Assembly: GCF_000209165.1 (NCBI RefSeq)
Contig: NC_009043.1
Coordinates: forward strand, 1 to 64,000
Direction of reading: 5' to 3'
Length of the DNA stretch: 64,000 nt
From: Scheffersomyces stipitis CBS 6054
Lineage: Eukaryota; Ascomycota; Pichiomycetes; Serinales; Debaryomycetaceae
The position numbers and the translations under genes were made by a program. Position 1 is the stretch's first letter. Each line of letters starts with the position of its first letter. Shown here in pieces: positions 58,617-64,000 of the stretch. The notes beneath the pieces were generated by a model that searched no databases, had not been told where the DNA came from, and saw only the letters and a program-made list of their open reading frames with translations.

Positions 58617-60167
58617 ATGTCTGCTGCTGAACAACTTCGAGACAATTTAGCTGAAGATATGCTCGGTAAGAGAATCTCTCTGGAAGACTCTAAGATTACT
58701 GGGACTGATGGTGCCAATTACAACACCATGAAAGGGGAAGACGAAGAACTGTCTCTCAGTCTGTATCCTGAGGACAATATGAATGTGAAAGAGTTGGACA
58801 AGATTTACAGGAAATTGGACTTTAGAATTATTCCAGCCTTGTGGTGTCTCTATTTCTTGACATCTTTCGGGTCAAGTGCCTATGGTTTGACCTTGACAAT
58901 GAACCTGGAAGTCGGCCATTCTTTGGGACAACATTTGCACCTCACCCCCAAGAACATTTCGACTGCTTCTGCATTGTACTATGTTGGTTACATTATTTTT
59001 GATGTTCCCATGAACTTAATAATGACTAAGGTTAGCCCTCAGTCTTGGCTTTCCAGAATTGTGATTACTGTTGGTTTGGTTTATACTTGCTATCACGTTT
59101 TGCAATCCAGCGGTGCACTTATTGCCTGTCGCTTTATTTCTGGTATGGTTGGCGCTGGTACTTGGCCAGGGATGAGTTACTATATCTCTCTTTGGTATCC
59201 AAACGAAAGACTGACTAGAAGAATCGGATATTATTTTACCGCAGCCCAGATTTCGGCTGCAGTCGCTGGTTTGGTTAGTGCTGGTTTTCAGAAAATGGAT
59301 GGAGTCAGAGGTTACACTGGTTGGCAATGGATGTACTTGGTTTATGGTGTGATAACCATTGCTGTAGGTATCCTGTTGTTATGGTGGTTGCCTGACAGAC
59401 CATTCAAGGAACCTACTGACAGCCCTAACAAGTTAATCCAGTTATACCATAAGTTCCTTACTCCACCTCACCCATTGAATGACAAAGAAAAGGAATTACA
59501 TAGAAAGGATCTTGAGCATAGATACAAATTGTTGAAGTGGACTTGGAAAGACGTCATTGATGTCATCACTGACTTGAGAATCTGGCCCTTGATTATCATG
59601 TACTTCGGTGTTGTTGGTACCGGCTTTGGTTTGGCAGTATTTGGATCTACAATTATTGCTACTAACAACCCTAATCTCACCTCTATTCAAGTATCATTAT
59701 TGTATGCTCCAATCTGGTTATTTGACTTGGCTGGTATCTTGATTATCACTCCTTTCGCCGACAAATTCAAGAGGTTGCGTGCCTTAATCTTCTCCCTTGC
59801 TTGTCTTGTTATCATGTGCGGAATGTTTGTTACCACTTTTGCACGCGGATCTTGGAACAAGTACGGTGGGTTGTTGATTGCAGGTTTCGGTTTGGGACCA
59901 ACAGTTCCTATATGTATGTCTTGGACAGCTGAAATATTTGGGCCAAGGTATGGTGATGTTGGAACTGCTGTAAGTGCTGCTCTTGTCAGTGGTTTAGGCA
60001 ATCTTGGATCTGTCACAGCTACCTATGCCTTGTACAGTGGATGGCCAGCCGACAAAAAGAGATTGTTCAGAAACTCCAATATGATGTTGGTAGTGATGTT
60101 AGGAGCCAGTATTATTGCCTCTGTAGTGTGTCACTTGCTCAGAAATAGAGTTAGACAACAGAAATAG
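58617..60167 (+). CDS. MFS transporter, allantoate permease (Dal5/ACS) family
   Basis: This 516-residue plasma-membrane permease has about 12 membrane segments and the anion:cation symporter signature order: KIYRKLDFRIIPALWCLYFL, a short loop, YYVGYIIFDVPMNLIMTKV, GMVGAGTWPGMSYYISLWYP, RRIGYYFTAAQISAAVAGL and LPDRPFKEPTDSPNK. The family includes Dal5, Seo1, Tna1, Fen2 and Vht1, carrying nitrogenous acids or vitamins. I cannot assign the substrate. It is a different subfamily member from the transporter at 21305. The Gcn4-type promoter suggests induction by amino-acid starvation. The start is the ATG at 58617. Confidence 0.88.
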   Translation: MSAAEQLRDNLAEDMLGKRISLEDSKITGTDGANYNTMKGEDEELSLSLYPEDNMNVKELDKIYRKLDFRIIPALWCLYFLTSFGSSAYGLTLTMNLEVGHSLGQHLHLTPKNISTASALYYVGYIIFDVPMNLIMTKVSPQSWLSRIVITVGLVYTCYHVLQSSGALIACRFISGMVGAGTWPGMSYYISLWYPNERLTRRIGYYFTAAQISAAVAGLVSAGFQKMDGVRGYTGWQWMYLVYGVITIAVGILLLWWLPDRPFKEPTDSPNKLIQLYHKFLTPPHPLNDKEKELHRKDLEHRYKLLKWTWKDVIDVITDLRIWPLIIMYFGVVGTGFGLAVFGSTIIATNNPNLTSIQVSLLYAPIWLFDLAGILIITPFADKFKRLRALIFSLACLVIMCGMFVTTFARGSWNKYGGLLIAGFGLGPTVPICMSWTAEIFGPRYGDVGTAVSAALVSGLGNLGSVTATYALYSGWPADKKRLFRNSNMMLVVMLGASIIASVVCHLLRNRVRQQK

Positions 60168-60624
60168 AGTTCTCGTCAAGATATGCAATCGATACTTGAA
60201 CTGAGAATATACTATTTGGTCCCTTCAGTGAGATAGTAATAATTGTAAACTCTCAATGAAAGTTGCACCACACCTATGTAATTTAGGACGAACATTAGAT
60301 ATAGCCAATTGTCATACATATGAATAATATAGTAATATACTTTGAAGCAAACACAAGTTGGAGTGAATAATTTGACAACTAGATCTACATTACTAGCAGT
60401 GGTGCGATTGCGAAAAAAAAAGATCTGAGCCGAAATGCCGCAGACTGCAACATCCGAAAAGGTCAGAACCCGTTAGCCAGATTGGGAAAGGCACACCGCA
60501 TTCAGCACCACTTTTTGACAATGGAACCAAGAGAAAACAACAACCGACAAAAAGTCAGAGCTAGAGAACAAAAGCAGAACCGGAGCCAAAGCGAATTAGC
60601 AATTAGAAAACCACACAGCTCATA
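60168..60624. other. Intergenic region
   Basis: No gene was recognised. The 3' part is purine-rich (AGAGAAAACAACAACC near 60530) and probably forms the 5' leader of the next gene. Confidence 0.4.
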
Positions 60625-61593
60625 ATGAAAACGAAGGATCCGCGAATGTCCTTTCGCATCTCCAAGTCCAGACGAAAGCCTGAGATTCCTGGAACCTCGG
60701 TCATCTCCATAAATGAACAAGAAATTCCTGGCTCTTCTGTAATGTCATTAGACTATCCGAGCAAAGCACAACTGAACAAGGGTACCAAGTCATTGCACGC
60801 GACATCGTACGTGTTTGCAGTAGATCGAAATGCCATTATCTCCAAGAAGAAGATCGTTCCAGGCACCTCCATAATCAGAATTATTCAGAAAAGAGATAAC
60901 TACATCAACTCAGATACCGGCGGTATCAAATATCCTGAGATGTCAGGAAAGCGAATATTCGCCAATGAAGTGGAAGCTGAACCATCGTCGAAATATCAGA
61001 ATGACTCGTCGTCTTCTACAGTATTCAATATTGAAAATATGACTGACTTTCCTATAGGAGAAACTACAGACTTTGAAATTTCGCCGTCCACCTTGAAACT
61101 GAACCTAGAATTCGGCTCTGAGTTTGCATTTGCCATAGGTCCTGTGGTTGGTGATCTGAGGTCTAGAGAAAGCTCTCCCAGACCTGACTGTGATCGCGTA
61201 GAATCTACAATAGTATTAGAAACAGGCTCAAGAAAACATACGACCACAGAAAACAAAATACAATCAGTGACAACTCCCTATGTATGGGATAGTCTGGTTA
61301 CTAGCAAAAATGCAACGGCAAACAAACATCATTCGGCCATAATACGAACTAAGCAGCAATCGACGTTTTCTGTAAATTTGCTGCCCCACACAAATCTGTC
61401 ACCAGGACGGGCACTCAAATTCAAATTGCGGGAAGACAAGCGGGAGAAAGCAGTTCCGGGAACTTCTATCATATTTGAGAATAACGAAATTACAAACTTA
61501 TCGAATCAAGGGGGAAAGAAGTCTTCCACTGGCTTACGGTTGGCTGACCAGGGTACCAAGGCCTGGCAGGTCTTTACCACCGGCAAAAACTAG
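60625..61593 (+). CDS. Uncharacterised protein with repeated PGTSII motifs
   Basis: This 322-residue basic, probably mostly disordered protein fits no family I recognise. Its notable feature is a short motif, (I/V)PG(T/S)S(V/I)(I/M), occurring four times: residues 21-27 (IPGTSVI), 34-40 (IPGSSVM), 78-84 (VPGTSII) and 277-283 (VPGTSII). A GTK-S/A-L/W motif occurs near residues 53-57 and again near the C-terminus (310-314). No signal peptide, membrane segment or catalytic motif is seen. Repetition of a hydrophobic PGTSII word suggests a docking motif. The ATG at 60625 starts a continuous frame of normal codon use, so I think it is a real gene. Confidence 0.65.
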   Translation: MKTKDPRMSFRISKSRRKPEIPGTSVISINEQEIPGSSVMSLDYPSKAQLNKGTKSLHATSYVFAVDRNAIISKKKIVPGTSIIRIIQKRDNYINSDTGGIKYPEMSGKRIFANEVEAEPSSKYQNDSSSSTVFNIENMTDFPIGETTDFEISPSTLKLNLEFGSEFAFAIGPVVGDLRSRESSPRPDCDRVESTIVLETGSRKHTTTENKIQSVTTPYVWDSLVTSKNATANKHHSAIIRTKQQSTFSVNLLPHTNLSPGRALKFKLREDKREKAVPGTSIIFENNEITNLSNQGGKKSSTGLRLADQGTKAWQVFTTGKN

Positions 61594-62364
61594 TTATGAC
61601 ATCTATTTACGAATCATTAGCATAAATACAAAACTTAGGGATTTAGCCTAAAAAGCAATAAGGAAAATCATAAGAGTCAACATGGGCGTAGGTATCAGGA
61701 ATAATATCCGAATTTGAAACGGTCTCTGGCTACAAAGCGTATTTATTACCGAATATTCAACATGTGAGAAAGTGGAGGATTTGCTGGGTAATGAAATTCC
61801 ACATCAATCCAAATCAATGCCGTGGCAGTAACGGGACTTCCATGTATCCAGCTAATTTTACATTTCATACCGAAGTTGAAGGAGGATATACAATTGTGGC
61901 ACCACACTCTAATAAGGTTTGATTAAGCTTCTGCGACAGCCTATAATTGCGCGGCCACCGAGCTGATCTTGTGGTTCAAGTGAACAGCCAGCCACAAGAC
62001 AATCCTAATGTTAACACCAACAATAAAGACAGTACTTTTTCCAATCACAACTTAGTAAGTTCTTCAATTGGCATAGCTTGGATCAACGTGTCTGAAATGC
62101 AATAAAGATACCATTTGCAGCTAGTTATAACAATTTCAAGGCTATGCGAATTTTACTTCGTATACTGTGGAATTCGCAACCAATTCAGGAACGGTTGCAA
62201 TAATTAGTAAGCAAAAAGCCCTTGAATTCACTTCGGCTATCATAAACGAAATACACAGTTTATTGTGATCGTGGAGAAAAAGTATATAAGAATCAACCTT
62301 GCAATCGCAATTAACAATCTCAGGAATTTTAGTAGCTTTTATTCAAAAAGAGATAGCTAAAAAA
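61594..62364. other. Intergenic region with the oxidoreductase promoter
   Basis: About 770 bp without a recognised gene. A TATA-like GTATATAAG near 62282-62290 lies about 75 bp before the next ATG. No tRNA was seen. Confidence 0.5.
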
Positions 62365-63474
62365 ATGGCGGAAATTAAGGTTGCAATCTCCTCTGGATCT
62401 AAGGATGTTGGAAAATTGACCAAGGTCGCGACTTACCCACCACCTGTGATCAATGACAACCAGATCTTATTCAAGGCTGTGGCTTTTGCCTCAAACCCTA
62501 CTGATTGGAAGCATGTTGTAGCTGGATGGGGTACCCCTGGTTCTATCGCTGGTTCTGATGCTAGTGGTATAGTCGTAAAAGTTGGAAAGGATGTCAAGGG
62601 CTTCGCTGTAGGGGATTATGTCTCCTCGGCCCTTCATGGAAATTACAGAAAGGATAGAGGCGCTTTTGCCGAATACGTAATTGCCGATCCAATTTTCACC
62701 ATCAAATACGACAAGAACACTTTCTCTGAACAGGCTCTTCCAGTAGGCTCCAACCCAGCTGGTAGAATCACAAATTTTGAAGGTGCTGCGGCGATTACCT
62801 TGGGAGTGGCAACCATTGGATTGTCTTTCTCTAATAGTTTGAAAATTGCTAAGGATAAGCTGAAAAATGAACTTGATTATATTTTAATCTGGGGTGGAGC
62901 CACTGCTACTGGTATTATCGGAATTCAAATTGCTAAATTAGTGTATGGATTGAAAGTTATCACGACTGCTTCTTCCAAGAATCACAAATTCTTGAAGTCG
63001 TTGGGAGCGGACGAAGTATTTGACTACAAGGACAGTGAAGTCGTTGACCAAATTGTTAAGGCTGCCAATGGTAACATTAAATACGCCTTGGATACGGTTT
63101 CGTCCAAGCAGACATTCCAGCAAAACTATGATGCTACAAAGGGGTCTACCAAAGTAGCTTTTGATAGTTTACTATTTTTGAGTAGCAATGATCTCAATCG
63201 TGACCCTCAAAGAAAGGAGGATACTTTTGCGACGACTAGAGTTTATTTGGCTTCAGGGGAAAGTTATAACAGAGAAGGACAATCTATAGTGCCAAGTAAA
63301 GAGTTGCTTGACAACTTCAAACATTTCTGGGAAGAATTGATTCCTCCTTATTTAGGCCAAATTATTACTCCTGGATTGCGAGTTTTGGCCCCTGGGTTGG
63401 AATCTGCAAGCGAAGCTTTGGAATTGTTGAGACAAGACAAAGTTAGTGGCGAAAAGGTGGTTTTCAGAATTTAG
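62365..63474 (+). CDS. Zinc-less MDR-type NADPH oxidoreductase/enoyl reductase
   Basis: This 369-residue medium-chain dehydrogenase/reductase lies in the group of yeast YNL134C/YLR460C/YCR102C and fungal trans-enoyl reductases such as ToxD and LovC. It has a GroES-like N-terminal domain (KAVAFASNPTDWKHV, AGSDASGIVVKVGKDVKGF, VGDYVSSALHG) and a Rossmann domain (ILIWGGATATGIIGIQIAKL, then VITTASSKNHKFLKSLGADE). Structural-zinc cysteines are absent, as expected for this branch. It probably reduces reactive aldehydes or enones in the cytosol. The ATG at 62365 is used because it opens the typical MAEIKVAISSG start. Confidence 0.88.
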   Translation: MAEIKVAISSGSKDVGKLTKVATYPPPVINDNQILFKAVAFASNPTDWKHVVAGWGTPGSIAGSDASGIVVKVGKDVKGFAVGDYVSSALHGNYRKDRGAFAEYVIADPIFTIKYDKNTFSEQALPVGSNPAGRITNFEGAAAITLGVATIGLSFSNSLKIAKDKLKNELDYILIWGGATATGIIGIQIAKLVYGLKVITTASSKNHKFLKSLGADEVFDYKDSEVVDQIVKAANGNIKYALDTVSSKQTFQQNYDATKGSTKVAFDSLLFLSSNDLNRDPQRKEDTFATTRVYLASGESYNREGQSIVPSKELLDNFKHFWEELIPPYLGQIITPGLRVLAPGLESASEALELLRQDKVSGEKVVFRI

Positions 63475-64000
63475 AATGGCGCAAGATTTTCTAATGGCCA
63501 TGTATCCGCCAACATAATGTAATCTAACTTCCCCCTATAATCAGTTAATTATTTTTCTTGAATATTATGGTTGCAAATGATAATAGTGATGGAAATGTGT
63601 TCAGTGAGAGAATCACCTGTTCGGAGATTATGCAGAGTCAGTAAACCCTTGTAGTGTATGTCATGTTAGGTTTTTAGTTTAAAATGTGGTAAGTCTAAAA
63701 CTTATTGCTTGGATAGAATTGCATCTGCTGAATATACTCTGAAGTCTTGAACATTGAGAGAACGGTAAACTACAGCAGAAACAGTAACTTAAGTATTTAT
63801 TCAGTGAGATTGAAGTTTTTAGCGGAGGATATACAGCAGTATTCTAATAGGATGACTCCAGTGGATCGAAAAAGGAATTGACCGTTTCATCGATATTTTG
63901 AAATCTTCGTGGAGCGCAAAAATTCTACCGATTAACCTACAACTAAATATACCCGGTGACCAAACTACATCCGTTTACGTTTTCGATTTTAAATAATTGT
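63475..64000. other. Terminal intergenic region
   Basis: AT-rich sequence after the oxidoreductase stop, with no gene or RNA recognised up to the window edge. Confidence 0.45.

Overview
This window is nuclear DNA of an ascomycete yeast, starting at or next to a chromosome end. It opens with about 14 head-to-tail copies of a 24-bp repeat, the length and style of Candida/Debaryomyces telomeric repeats. It then passes from repeat-rich, gene-poor subtelomere (1-14 kb) through a giant repetitive cell-wall adhesin (13.8-20.6 kb) and an accessory metabolic cluster (21.3-30.2 kb) into conserved housekeeping genes (30.5-58.2 kb), ending with a transporter, an unknown protein and an oxidoreductase. Compact genes, rare short introns with yeast-type signals, an Iff/Hyr-type GPI adhesin and the gene set all point to a Candida/Scheffersomyces-type (CTG-clade) yeast. 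Several in-frame CTG codons fall where Ser fits better than Leu, but one conserved position favours Leu, so the code is probable, not proven. The species cannot be fixed from sequence alone.

Subtelomere: a degenerate repeat zone (345-624) is followed by three diverged copies of a promoter-like repeat (about 1030-1930, 2229-2545, 9620-10440), one of them in front of a probable decayed gene. Between the copies lies a three-gene unit: a LovD/family VIII beta-lactamase-fold esterase (2981), a Zn2Cys6 regulator (4287-6563, minus) and a Baeyer-Villiger monooxygenase (7670). The esterase and monooxygenase promoters share an identical CGG-N5-CCG sequence plus further half-sites. Together this looks like a self-regulated ketone-to-ester-to-acid pathway. 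A 3.4-kb gene desert then precedes the adhesin gene.

Second cluster: a Dal5-type transporter, a RidA imine deaminase, a C2H2 regulator, an HSL-type hydrolase, a D-serine-dehydratase-like PLP enzyme and a DapA-family aldolase. All three promoter regions in this block carry clusters of TGGGGG-type elements placed upstream of the TATA boxes. The regulator's first zinc finger has the Arg(-1)/His(3)/Arg(6) set expected to read GGG. I infer an undescribed catabolic regulon for a D- or beta-hydroxy-amino acid or an acylated precursor. This is the most interesting part of the window.

Housekeeping block: AIP1, MIC60, ARP4, GLC3, YKU80, MTG1, KTI12, UTP11, ATP25, SLD2, RQT4, a five-CCCH RNA-binding protein (one intron), an IME2-like kinase, a TANGO2-family protein (one intron) and an LDAH-type lipid-droplet hydrolase. 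Five of these genes have a TCACGTGA E-box 75-105 bp before the start codon. The last transporter has a dense cluster of Gcn4-type TGACTC sites. No tRNA, rRNA, intact transposon or CRISPR was seen. Leucines quoted at CTG codons may be serines in vivo.
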